A stretch of 64,000 nucleotides of DNA from the NCBI GenBank assembly GCA_964552795.1, contig CAZKIO010000023.1, positions 1 through 64,000 of the forward strand, written 5' to 3'. Within the stretch, counting starts at the first letter, position 1. Each line of letters starts with the position of its first letter. The stretch is from JAEUHZ01 sp964552795. GTDB lineage: Bacteria; Planctomycetota; UBA1135; GCA-002686595. The position numbers and the translations under genes are program-made. Under the pieces are notes generated by a model. The model did not search any database. It was not told the origin of the DNA and saw only the letters and a program-made list of their open reading frames with translations. Below are positions 34,597 through 43,839 of this stretch, piece after piece.

Positions 34597-34618
34597 TGCA
34601 GTTTCTAGAACACTCTCC

Positions 34619-36097
34619 ATGCAGCCCTTCGAACGCTCGACACCCGAGGACGCCGACCGCTACCGCCTGGCGTGGTCCGTCGTCCCTGCGGACCTCGCCA
34701 CGCCGGTGCAGGCGTTCCTCGCGCTGCGCGCCGCCGGGCACCAGGCCTGCCTGCTCGAATCGGTCGAAGGACCCGCGCGCCTCGCGCGCTACTCGTTCCT
34801 GGGCGTCGATCCCAGCGCGCGGCTGCGCTCGACCCGCACGCACAACACGCTGAAGAGCGCGCGCGGCGACGAGCGCATCGACGGCGCGCCGCACGAGGCG
34901 CTGCGCCGCGTCGCGCGCCGCGCGAATGCCTCGCACCCCGCGCACCTGCCGCCGTTCCTGGGCGGCTGGATCGGCTGGCTGCCGTACGAGTGGGCCACGC
35001 GCCTCGAACCGCGCGTCCCGCGCGCGAAGTCCGATCCCTGGAACGTCCCCGACCTTTCCTTCGACCTCTACGAACAGGTCCTCGCCTTCGACCACGCCGC
35101 GCAGCGCGTGTTCGTCGTCGTCCCCTGCGCGGACGGCGCGCGCGGGCGGGAGCACGCGCTGGACCGGGCCGGGGCGCTGGCGCACGACGCATTCGGCAAC
35201 GGCACGCGCTCCAGCGGGGATTTCCGCCTGTCCGGCGCCTTCCAGGCCTGCACGGAGCCGGCCGACTTCCGCGCCGGCGTCGAGACGCTGCGCACAAGGA
35301 TCGCGCACGGAGAAGTGTTCCAGGCGGTGCTCTCGCAGCGCTTCGAGCAGCGCTTCGAGGGCGATCCGTTCACGCTGTACCGCGTGCTGCGCCTCGCGAA
35401 CCCCTCGCCGCACATGTTCTTCTTCGAGTCCGACGGCCTGACGCTGGTCGGCTCGTCGCCCGAGCGCCTGGTCAGCGTGCGCGCGGGCCGCGCCGAGAAC
35501 CGGCCGATCGCCGGGACGCGGCCGCGCTCGGCCGACGCCGCCGAGGACGAGCGCCTCGCCGCGGAGCTGCTCGCCGACCCCAAGGAACGCGCCGAGCACG
35601 ACATGCTGGTCGACCTCGCGCGCAACGACCTGGGCCGCGTCGCGCGCACGGGCAGCGTGCGCATCCTGGAGCACGCGCAGCTCGAGCGCTTCGCGCGCGT
35701 CCAGCACCTCGTGTCGCGCGTCGAGTGCGACCTCGCGGCCGGGCGCGACGCGTTGGATGCGCTGGTCGCGGCGTTCCCGGCCGGAACCGTGTCGGGCGCG
35801 CCCAAGGTGCGCGCGATGGAGCTCTTGGCCGGCATCGAGCGCGAGACGCGCGGGCCCTACGCCGGCTGCTTCGGCTACCTCGACGCGACCGGCAACCTCG
35901 ACACGGCGCTGTGCCTGCGCACCTTCGTCGCGCGCGACGGAGTGCTCAGCGTGCAGAGCGGCGCGGGCGTCGTCTTCGACTCCGACCCCGAGAAGGAGCT
36001 GCAGGAGACGCTGCACAAGGCCGGCGCCCTGTTCGAGGCCGCGCGCCAGGCCGATTCCGACGCCTTCCGCAACACCGACCGGGTGGCCGCGCGATGA
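34619..36097 (+). CDS. trpE: Anthranilate synthase component I
   Basis: The 492-residue chorismate-binding subunit makes anthranilate from chorismate with ammonia delivered by TrpG. Chorismate-binding motifs are clear in the C-terminal half: 'LARNDLGRVARTGSVRI', 'FPAGTVSGAPKVRAMELL', 'GPYAGCFGYLD' and 'QSGAGVVFDSDPEKE'. The N-terminal domain keeps the 'CLLES' motif (about residues 41-45), the tryptophan feedback site, so allosteric inhibition is expected besides attenuation. First structural gene of the trp operon; its stop overlaps the trpG ATG. Confidence 0.95.
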   Translation: MQPFERSTPEDADRYRLAWSVVPADLATPVQAFLALRAAGHQACLLESVEGPARLARYSFLGVDPSARLRSTRTHNTLKSARGDERIDGAPHEALRRVARRANASHPAHLPPFLGGWIGWLPYEWATRLEPRVPRAKSDPWNVPDLSFDLYEQVLAFDHAAQRVFVVVPCADGARGREHALDRAGALAHDAFGNGTRSSGDFRLSGAFQACTEPADFRAGVETLRTRIAHGEVFQAVLSQRFEQRFEGDPFTLYRVLRLANPSPHMFFFESDGLTLVGSSPERLVSVRAGRAENRPIAGTRPRSADAAEDERLAAELLADPKERAEHDMLVDLARNDLGRVARTGSVRILEHAQLERFARVQHLVSRVECDLAAGRDALDALVAAFPAGTVSGAPKVRAMELLAGIERETRGPYAGCFGYLDATGNLDTALCLRTFVARDGVLSVQSGAGVVFDSDPEKELQETLHKAGALFEAARQADSDAFRNTDRVAAR

Positions 36098-36684
36098 TCC
36101 TCCTGCTCGACAACTACGACTCGTTCACGTGGAACCTGTACCAGTCGATGGCCGGCCTGGGAGCCGAGGTCGAGGTGCGCCGCAACGACGCGTTGTCGGT
36201 CGCCGACGTCCTTTCGATGCAGCCCGCCGGCATCGTGCTGTCGCCCGGCCCCGGCCGGCCGGCGGACGCGGGCATCCAGCCCGAGCTGCTGAAGAAGCTG
36301 CCCGACGCGTTGCCCCTCCTGGGCGTGTGCCTCGGCCATCAGGGCCTCGTCGAAGCCTCTGGCGGCGCTCTGGAGCGCGACCCCGTGCCCGTGCACGGCA
36401 AGAGTTCCCTCGTGCACCACGACGGATCGGCGCTGTTCCAGGGCGTGTCGAACCCCTTCCCCGCCGGCCGCTACCACTCGCTGCGCGCGCCGCGCAACGG
36501 CCTGCCGGCCGACCTCAAGCTCACCGCATGGACCGCCGACGGCCTCGTGATGGCCGTGCAGCACGTGCGCCTGCCGCGCTTCGGCGTGCAGTTCCACCCC
36601 GAGTCCATCCTGACGCCGCAGGGAGAGCGCATCGTGGCGCGCTTCCTGGCCCTCGCCGGCGAACCGCTCGCGGTGCGCGCCTGA
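36094..36684 (+). CDS. trpG: Anthranilate synthase component II (glutamine amidotransferase)
   Basis: The 196-residue class I glutamine amidotransferase hydrolyses glutamine and passes ammonia to TrpE. The oxyanion and nucleophile regions are 'LSPGPGRPADAG' and GVCLGHQ with Cys79; the His-Glu pair is in 'FGVQFHPESILTP'. It is a separate protein, not fused to TrpE or TrpD. Many bacteria use the same subunit for 4-aminobenzoate synthesis, and no second amidotransferase of this type is in the window. ATGA overlap with trpE; one base separates it from trpD. Confidence 0.94.
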   Translation: MILLLDNYDSFTWNLYQSMAGLGAEVEVRRNDALSVADVLSMQPAGIVLSPGPGRPADAGIQPELLKKLPDALPLLGVCLGHQGLVEASGGALERDPVPVHGKSSLVHHDGSALFQGVSNPFPAGRYHSLRAPRNGLPADLKLTAWTADGLVMAVQHVRLPRFGVQFHPESILTPQGERIVARFLALAGEPLAVRA

Positions 36685-36685
36685 C

Positions 36686-37696
36686 ATGGACCTGCGCGCG
36701 GGCCTCTCGACCGTGGTCGGCGGCGGCACGCTGTCGCGCGCGCAGGCGGCCGCGTTGTTCGGCGGCCTCCTCGACGCCGAGTTCGAGGCCGCGCCGCTCG
36801 GCGCGCTGCTCGGCGCAATGGCGCTGCGCGGCGAGACGGCCGAGGAGATCGCCGGCGCCGCGGACGCCCTGCGCGCGCGCATGCGCACGTTCGAGCACGG
36901 GCATCGCGACGCGATCGACACGTGCGGCACGGGCGGCGACGGCCTCGGCTCGTTCAACGTGTCGACCGCGGCCGCGATCGTGGCTGCTGCTGCCGGCGCG
37001 CGCGTCGTGAAGCACGGCAACCGCAGCCAGTCGAGCCGCTGCGGCAGCGCGGACCTGCTCGAAGCGGCCGGCATCCCGCTGGATCCCGGACCCGACGCCG
37101 CGCGCGCCGCCCTCGACGAGGCCGGCATCACGTTCCTGTTCGCGCCCGCTTGGCATCCGCTGGTCGCGCGCGTCGGCCCCGTGCGCAAGGCGCTCGGCGT
37201 GCGCACGCTGTTCAACTTCCTCGGGCCCCTGTGCAATCCCGGCCGCGTGCGCCGCCAACTGCTGGGCGTGCCCGAGTTGCGCCGCGTCGAGCCGATGGCG
37301 CGCGCGCTGGAGGAGCTGGGCCACGAGCGCGCGTACGTCGTGCACGGACCCGCCGGCGCCGACGAGCTGATCCCGGGCGCGGGCAACACGCTGCGGCCGA
37401 TCGGCCCGCTCCCGCACCCCGCGATCCCGAACGCCGCCGGCAACGCGCGCGAGGCGCTGCGCGGCGGCGACGCGCGCGACAACCTCGCGATCCTGGAGCG
37501 CGTGCTGGCCGGCGAGCGCGGGTTCGTGCGCGACACGGTGCTGCTCAACGCGGGCGCGGCGCTGATCGTCGCCGGGCTCGCCGACGACCTGCGCGCGGGA
37601 CAGCAGCGCGCAGCGGAAGCGATCGACACAGGCGCGGCGCGCACGACGCTGTCCAAGTGGCGCGCCGTTGCGCGGCGCGCGGAGGCACGGACATGA
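36686..37696 (+). CDS. trpD: Anthranilate phosphoribosyltransferase
   Basis: The 336-residue enzyme joins anthranilate to phosphoribosyl pyrophosphate. The PRPP loop 'DTCGTGGDGLGSFNVSTAAA', followed by 'VVKHGNRSQSSRCGSADLLE', gives the anthranilate- and magnesium-binding motifs. The Gly-rich loop and the 'FLFAPAWHPLVARVGPVRKA' block are normal for TrpD. Length matches the family. It overlaps trpC by 4 bp. Confidence 0.95.
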   Translation: MDLRAGLSTVVGGGTLSRAQAAALFGGLLDAEFEAAPLGALLGAMALRGETAEEIAGAADALRARMRTFEHGHRDAIDTCGTGGDGLGSFNVSTAAAIVAAAAGARVVKHGNRSQSSRCGSADLLEAAGIPLDPGPDAARAALDEAGITFLFAPAWHPLVARVGPVRKALGVRTLFNFLGPLCNPGRVRRQLLGVPELRRVEPMARALEELGHERAYVVHGPAGADELIPGAGNTLRPIGPLPHPAIPNAAGNAREALRGGDARDNLAILERVLAGERGFVRDTVLLNAGAALIVAGLADDLRAGQQRAAEAIDTGAARTTLSKWRAVARRAEART

Positions 37697-38544
37697 GCGG
37701 CACCAAGCTGGATCCGATCGTCGCCGCGGTGCGCCTGCGCGCCGCGCAGCGTCGTCGCACGATGACGCTGGAGCGCCTGGAGGACCACGTGAAGGCCGAT
37801 TCCTGGCGGCGCGAACGGGTCCTGTTGGCGCTCAGGAAGCCCGAGCTCGCCTTCATCTGCGAGATGAAGCGCCGCTCGCCCTCGGCCGGCGCCCTGCTGG
37901 AGGAGGCGCGCGATCCGCACAAGTACAGCGATTCGCGCCGGCCGCTCATCGGACCGCGCTGGCACGCCCTCGCCGACGCGTACAAGCGCGGCGGCGCCGA
38001 CATGCTGTCCGTGCTCACGGAGGAGGACCACTTCGGCGGCTGCCTCGACGATCTGCGCACGGTCGAGCACACGCGCCTCGCGCGGCTGCGCAAGGACTTC
38101 GTGCTCGACGAGGCGATGGTGCTGGAGGGCTGCACCTACGGCGCCGACGCCGTGCTCCTGATCGCCGCGATCCTGGACGATGCGGCCCTCGCTCGCGTGC
38201 GCGGCTTCTGCAAGGAGTACGGCGTCGCCGTGCTGCTCGAGGTGCACGACGAACGCGAGCTGGACCGCGCGCTGCCCCTGGAGCCCGAGATGCTCGGCGT
38301 CAACGCGCGCGATCTCACGACGCTGCACGTCGACCTGGCGACGGTCGAGCGCCTCCTGCCGCGCGTCCCGACCGGCCCGAATGCGCCGATCCGCGTCGCC
38401 GAGAGCGGCATCCGCACGATCGACGACCTGAAGCGCGTGCGCGCCGCCGGCGCCGACGCGGTGCTGATCGGCGAGACGCTGGTGAAGGCCCCTGACCCGG
38501 CCGCGACGCTGACGCAATGGAAGGAGGCCATGCGTGGCGCCTGA
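37693..38544 (+). CDS. trpC: Indole-3-glycerol-phosphate synthase
   Basis: The 283-residue (beta/alpha)8 barrel closes the indole ring of CdRP. Active-site motifs include 'FICEMKRRSPSAG' with the first catalytic Lys, 'LSVLTEEDHFGG', 'LRKDFVLDEAMV' with the second Lys, 'LLEVHDERELDRAL', 'LGVNARDLTTLHVDL' and 'VAESGIRTIDDL'. About 15 extra residues sit after the first motif (between 'GALLEEARDPHK' and 'ALADAYKRGGAD') compared with common TrpC. The gene starts within the trpD tail and its end overlaps trpF by 11 bp. Confidence 0.94.
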   Translation: MSGTKLDPIVAAVRLRAAQRRRTMTLERLEDHVKADSWRRERVLLALRKPELAFICEMKRRSPSAGALLEEARDPHKYSDSRRPLIGPRWHALADAYKRGGADMLSVLTEEDHFGGCLDDLRTVEHTRLARLRKDFVLDEAMVLEGCTYGADAVLLIAAILDDAALARVRGFCKEYGVAVLLEVHDERELDRALPLEPEMLGVNARDLTTLHVDLATVERLLPRVPTGPNAPIRVAESGIRTIDDLKRVRAAGADAVLIGETLVKAPDPAATLTQWKEAMRGA

Positions 38545-39177
38545 ACCGCTCGCGCGCATCAAGGTCTGCGGCCTGCGCGGCGTCGAGGACCTGCCCACGC
38601 CGCTTCCGCCGGCACTCGACGCCGTCGGGTTCGTCGGCTGGGAACGCTCGCCGCGCTGCGTCCAGCCCGATCAGGCCGCCGCGGTGATCGCCGCGCTGCC
38701 CGCGCGCATCACGCCCGTCGCGGTGATGGTCGAGCCGTTCGTCGAGGAAGCCGAACGCTGGCTGCGCGCGAGCGGCTGCCGCGCCGTGCAACTGTGCGGC
38801 TACGAGCGCGCCGAGGAGTGGATCGGTTTCCCCTTCCCGATCCTGCGCCGCGTCGCCGTCGACGACGACGCGCTGGAGGAGATCGAAGCCTGGGCCGGCG
38901 TCGCGTCGATGTTCGTGCTCGACCACCCCGCCGCGCCGGGCGGCACGGGCCGCCGCGTCGATGCCGCGCTGGCGCGCACGCTCGCCGCCGCCGCGCCGTG
39001 CCTCCTCGCCGGCGGCCTGAACCCCGACAACGTGGCCGACATGGTCGTGGCGGTCGCCCCGCAGGGCGTCGACGCCTCGTCCGGCCTCGAACGTGCCGGC
39101 GGCCGCAAGAACCCCGCGCGCGTTCTCGCCTTCATCGAGTCCGCCGACGCCGCGCTGCGCGCCCTGGAGGCGAGGAC

Positions 39178-39181
<4 letters not shown>
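38534..39181 (+). CDS. trpF: Phosphoribosylanthranilate isomerase
   Basis: The 215-residue barrel enzyme performs the Amadori rearrangement of PRA to CdRP. It starts at GTG 38534, 11 bp inside trpC. The catalytic Cys is in 'IKVCGLRGVEDL' and the late Asp in 'QGVDASSGLERAGGRKNP', with the phosphate-binding 'LLAGGLNPDNV' before it. The N-terminal part is a little divergent but complete. Its stop overlaps the trpB GTG. Confidence 0.93.
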
Positions 39182-40346
<1,165 letters not shown>

Positions 40347-40350
<4 letters not shown>

Positions 40351-41180
40351 AGCAGCTCGCGAACCGTGTGGAGGAGCGACTCCAGCGCCTGCGCGCCGAG
40401 CAGCGGCGCGGCCTCGCGCCATTCGTCACCGCGGGCGACGGGGGGCTCGACCGCACGCTGGCGGTGCTGCGCGCGCTCGACGCCGCCGGTGCCGCCTGCG
40501 TCGAAGTCGGTCTGCCGTTCAGCGACCCGATCGCCGACGGGCCGGTGCTGCAGGCCGCCGCGGACCGCGCGCTCGCCGCGGGCACGACGTTCGACGGCCT
40601 GTGCGGAGCACTGCGAGCGCTGCGCCACGGCGACGCGCGCCACGCTCCGAGCGCGCTGCCCGTCGCGGTGATGACGTACCTGAACCCGCTGCTCGCGCGC
40701 GGCCTGGAGCGCGCGGCGCGCGACCTCGCCACGGCCGGCGCCGACGCGTGGCTGGTCCCCGACGTGCCGGTCGAGGAAGGCGCCGAGCTGCGCGCCGCCG
40801 GCGATCAGGCCGGCCTCGCGACGGTCTTCTTCGTCGCGCCCACGAGCGACGAGCGCCGCATCGCCGCCGCCGTGCGCGCGAGCCGCGGGTTCCTCTACGC
40901 CATCGGCCGCTTCGGCGTCACGGGTGCCTCGACGGACCTCGACGCCGGCGCGCAGCAGTTCCTCGCGCGCGTGCGCGCCGCCGCCGGCACGCTGCCGGTC
41001 GGCGTCGGCTTCGGCATCGACTCGCCCGCCAAGGTGCGCGCCGCGGTGCGGCACGCCGACCTTGCGATCGTGGGCAGCGCGCTGGTCGATCACGTCCACC
41101 ACACCGGCGGCACGCCCGCCCACGCCGCCGCCGCCGCGACGACGTTCGTGCGCCGCCTCCAGGAGGGCCTCGTCCCATGA
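40347..41180 (+). CDS. trpA: Tryptophan synthase alpha chain
   Basis: The 277-residue barrel cleaves indole-3-glycerol phosphate and channels indole to TrpB. The 'FVTAGDGG' opening, 'CVEVGLPFSDPIADGPVLQA' (with the catalytic Glu and Asp), 'AWLVPDVPVEEGAEL' and 'GVGFGIDSPAKVRAAV' motifs are intact. ATGA overlap with trpB and again with the small chorismate-mutase-like gene that follows. All seven Trp-specific activities are therefore encoded in order E-G-D-C-F-B-A. Confidence 0.95.
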
Positions 41181-41407
41181 ACCCCGCCCTGCGCCACCAG
41201 TTGCGGCACCTCGACGGCGCGATCCTCGCTCTGCTCGACGAGCGCGCGCGCCTGCTCGCCGGCACGGACGGCGACGACCCGCTGCGCCGCACCGCCGTCG
41301 ACGACCTCCTGCGCCGGCACCAGGGTCCGTTCCCCGCCGACGGCGTGGTCGAGCTGTTCGCGCTGGTCGACCGCCACTGCGCCGCGTTCCGCAGCGAAGC
41401 ACCATGA
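41177..41407 (+). CDS. Short chorismate-mutase-like protein (AroQ fold), likely degenerate
   Basis: The 76-residue protein overlaps both trpA and the DAHP synthase gene by 4 bp. The first helix 'ALRHQLRHLDGAILALLDER' matches the AroQ (type II) pattern, and the two Arg corresponding to EcCM Arg11 and Arg28 are present. Residues matching Lys39, Arg51, Glu52 and Gln88 of E. coli mutase are not visible, and the protein is about 15 residues short of a normal domain. A catalytic chorismate mutase is therefore doubtful. A regulatory partner for the adjacent DAHP synthase, as in fused AroA(Q) proteins of Bacillus, is a plausible alternative. Confidence 0.6.
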   Translation: MNPALRHQLRHLDGAILALLDERARLLAGTDGDDPLRRTAVDDLLRRHQGPFPADGVVELFALVDRHCAAFRSEAP

Positions 41408-42429
41408 TCCTCCAGCTCGCCGCGAGCACGCCCGAGGAACGGATCCGCGAACTGCAGGAGCTGCTCGAGGTCGAGGGCCTGCGCGTCCTGCGTTCCCGCG
41501 AACGCTCGCGCCCGATCCTGGCGCTGGCCGGCGCGCTGCCCAAGGCCTTGTCCGAATCGATCGCGCGCCGCCCCGAGGTCGAGGCGGTGCACAAGCCGAT
41601 GGGCGAGCTCCTGCGCGTCGCGCGCGCGATGCGCGAGCGGCCGTCGGTGGTCGACGTCGGCGGCGTGCGCGTCGGCGGCGGCGAGATCGTCGTGATCGCC
41701 GGCCCGTGCAGCGTGGAAGGCCGCGAGGACGTGCTGGGCGTCGCGCGGCACGTGAAGCGCGCGGGCGCGCACCTGTTGCGCGGCGGCGCATTCAAGCCGC
41801 GGACGAGCCCGTACCAGTTCCAGGGGTTCGGCGTCGAGGGACTGCGGCAATTGAAGGACGCGGGCGTCGCGGTCGGGCTGCCGGTGGTGAGCGAGATCAT
41901 GGACGCCGCCGACGTGCCGGCGTTCGTGGACCACGGCATCGACTGCCTGCAGATCGGCGCGCGGAACATGCAGAACTTCACGCTGCTGAAGGCGGCGGCG
42001 CGCGCGCGGCGGCCGGTCTTGTTGAAGCGCGGCCTGGCGGCGACGGTCGAGGAGTGGCTCTACGCGGCCGAGTACCTGGCGGAGGGCGGGTGCGAGGACG
42101 TGATCCTGTGCGAGCGCGGGATCCGGACGTACGAGAAGGCGACGCGGAACACGCTGGACCTGACGGTGCTGCCGCTGATGCGCGAGTGGACGCACCTGCC
42201 GATCCTGGTGGACCCCGCGCACGCGGCCGGGATCGCGCGGATCATCCCGCCGCTGTCGCGCGCCGCGATCGCGGCGGGAGCGGACGGGGTCGCGGTGGAG
42301 GTGCACGAGAACCCCGCGGTGGCGCGCAGCGACGGACCGCAGGCTTTGTTGCCGGCCGAGCTGGTGTCCCTGGTGGCCGAAGCGCGCGTGATGGCCGCGG
42401 TGACGGGGCGGCGGTTGCACGAGAGTTGA
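41404..42429 (+). CDS. aroF: 3-deoxy-7-phosphoheptulonate (DAHP) synthase, type I-beta
   Basis: The 341-residue enzyme condenses PEP and erythrose 4-phosphate, the first step to chorismate. The N-terminal 70 or so residues form a ferredoxin-like (ACT-type) regulatory domain as in the Thermotoga enzyme. The barrel shows 'VVIAGPCSVEGREDV', 'LRGGAFKPRTSPYQFQG', 'LQIGARNMQNFTLLKA', 'LLKRGLAATVEEWL', 'ILCERGIRTYE' and 'ILVDPAHAAGIARII', with the metal-binding Cys, His, Glu and Asp. It is the last gene of the trp transcript, so its expression follows tryptophan control. Its pairing with a small mutase-like protein suggests further feedback. Confidence 0.93.
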   Translation: MILQLAASTPEERIRELQELLEVEGLRVLRSRERSRPILALAGALPKALSESIARRPEVEAVHKPMGELLRVARAMRERPSVVDVGGVRVGGGEIVVIAGPCSVEGREDVLGVARHVKRAGAHLLRGGAFKPRTSPYQFQGFGVEGLRQLKDAGVAVGLPVVSEIMDAADVPAFVDHGIDCLQIGARNMQNFTLLKAAARARRPVLLKRGLAATVEEWLYAAEYLAEGGCEDVILCERGIRTYEKATRNTLDLTVLPLMREWTHLPILVDPAHAAGIARIIPPLSRAAIAAGADGVAVEVHENPAVARSDGPQALLPAELVSLVAEARVMAAVTGRRLHES

Positions 42430-42499
42430 TGCGCTGATCCTGTCGTCGCACGCGCCGCACCGACACGAATCTGGTCGGGCATGCCGACCCTGAAGGACG

Positions 42500-42880
42500 T
42501 CATCCGCCGGCCGCCAGTCGTGCTCGGAGCTCCTGGATCCGTGCATCGAGCCCGGGACTCGCGGGCCGGCTCTCCAACTCGCGAATGCGTTGCTCGAGTC
42601 GGTGCTTTCGACGCACGGAGTCCTTGATGCGATCCTCCGCAGCGCGAACGTGCCCCTGCGTGACTTGTTCACGCAGCCGATTCCATCCGGCAACGTCTCG
42701 CTTCGGAGGAATCTCGATCGTGGGTCCGAGGAAGTGACATGCCTTTCGACAGTTCGGACAACGAACGCGCCCGTTTCCCGTGCTACCGACGGTTCCCGGG
42801 TGTCGGAACGTGACGAGGCGCCACGTCCGCCGCCTTACGGCAGTCCTGCAGTCGAAGCACACCCACGTACCGTTGCACAT
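42500..42880 (-). CDS. Zinc-ribbon protein with C-terminal coiled coil
   Basis: The 126-residue protein starts at ATG 42880; the frame stays open upstream but only through the antisense of the dioxygenase gene. The first 50 residues hold a four-Cys ribbon: WVCFDCRTAVRRR and VRCPNCRKACHF, with a fifth Cys nearby. The C-terminal half is charged and helical (RLREQVTQGHVRAAEDRIKD, then a run of heptads to the Gly-Gly end), probably a coiled coil. I recognise no family. Base composition is less GC-rich than neighbouring genes. It diverges from the dioxygenase gene, whose start is 46 bp away. Confidence 0.6.
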   Translation of the reverse strand: MCNGTWVCFDCRTAVRRRTWRLVTFRHPGTVGSTGNGRVRCPNCRKACHFLGPTIEIPPKRDVAGWNRLREQVTQGHVRAAEDRIKDSVRRKHRLEQRIRELESRPASPGLDARIQELRARLAAGG

Positions 42881-42926
42881 GATCCACTCGATGGCGGACC
42901 GGCCACCGCAGATGGACAATGGAACC

Positions 42927-43814
42927 ATGCACCGCAGAGACATGCTACGACTCCTCGGCTCGCTGCCCCTCCTCGGGGCGGCGTGCACGGAGCCCGGGCG
43001 AGGACCATCCACCATGACGACACGCGACGATCGGAAGCCGGACCCTGCCCGCATGCCCGTCGTCTTCGCCGCGCACGGCGCGCCCATCCTGCTCGACGAC
43101 GCGGCGTGCATGGGCGAGCTCGCGGCCTGGGCCCGGGCCATGCCCAAGCCAACGAGCATCCTCATGGTCTCGGCGCACTGGGACGCGCGGCCGACCACGC
43201 TCGGCGCGGCGCGCACCGTCCCGCTCGTCTACGACTTCCACGGCTTCCCCGAGCGCTACTACCAGACGCGCTACCCCGCCCCCGGCGCGCCCGAGCTCGC
43301 CGCGCGTGTCCGCGAGCTCCTGCGCGCTCGCGACATCCCCTCCACCGACGACCCCGCCCGCGGCCTGGACCACGGCGCCTACGTCCCGCTCGTCGCGATG
43401 TACCCCGACGCGGACGTGCCGGTCCTCCAGATCTCGATGCCCGGCCTCGATTCCGCGGCGCTGTTCGAGCTCGGCCGCGCGCTCGCGCCGCTCTCTGACG
43501 AAGGCGTGCTGATCTTCGGCAGCGGGTTCCTCACGCACAACATGCGCTACGCGTTCCAGCCCGGCGTCCCCGCGTGGGCGCGCGAGTTCGACGCGTGGGC
43601 GGCCGACGCGCTCGCGCGCTTCGACGTGGACGCGCTCGTCGACTTCCAGGAGCGCGCGCCGGCGGTGCGCATGGCTCTCCCGACGTGGGAACACTACGCG
43701 CCCGTGCTCGTCGCCGCGGGCGCGGCGGCGGAGCGCGCGCCGGCAGTCAGCTTCCCGATCACCGGCTGGTGGATGGACGGCGCGTTCACGAAGCGTTCCG
43801 TGCAGTTCGGCTGA
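42927..43814 (+). CDS. DODA-type extradiol ring-cleavage dioxygenase (lipoprotein)
   Basis: The 295-residue protein resembles 4,5-DOPA dioxygenase/YgiD, a metal-dependent LigB-type fold. Metal and active-site His are visible in 'FAAHGAPI', 'VSAHWDARP', 'LDHGAYVPLVAMYPDADVPV' and 'GSGFLTHNMRYAF'. ATG 42927 gives an N-terminus MHRRDMLRLLGSLPLLGAAC with a lipobox at Cys20 and an Arg-rich front (possibly Tat-like), unusual since YgiD is cytoplasmic; a start further downstream at the second methionine after the signal (MTTRDDRKP) would give a cytoplasmic enzyme. Substrate unknown, probably a catechol-like compound. Confidence 0.85.
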   Translation: MHRRDMLRLLGSLPLLGAACTEPGRGPSTMTTRDDRKPDPARMPVVFAAHGAPILLDDAACMGELAAWARAMPKPTSILMVSAHWDARPTTLGAARTVPLVYDFHGFPERYYQTRYPAPGAPELAARVRELLRARDIPSTDDPARGLDHGAYVPLVAMYPDADVPVLQISMPGLDSAALFELGRALAPLSDEGVLIFGSGFLTHNMRYAFQPGVPAWAREFDAWAADALARFDVDALVDFQERAPAVRMALPTWEHYAPVLVAAGAAAERAPAVSFPITGWWMDGAFTKRSVQFG

Positions 43815-43839
43815 GCCTCACGCACGCACCAGCGGGTTT

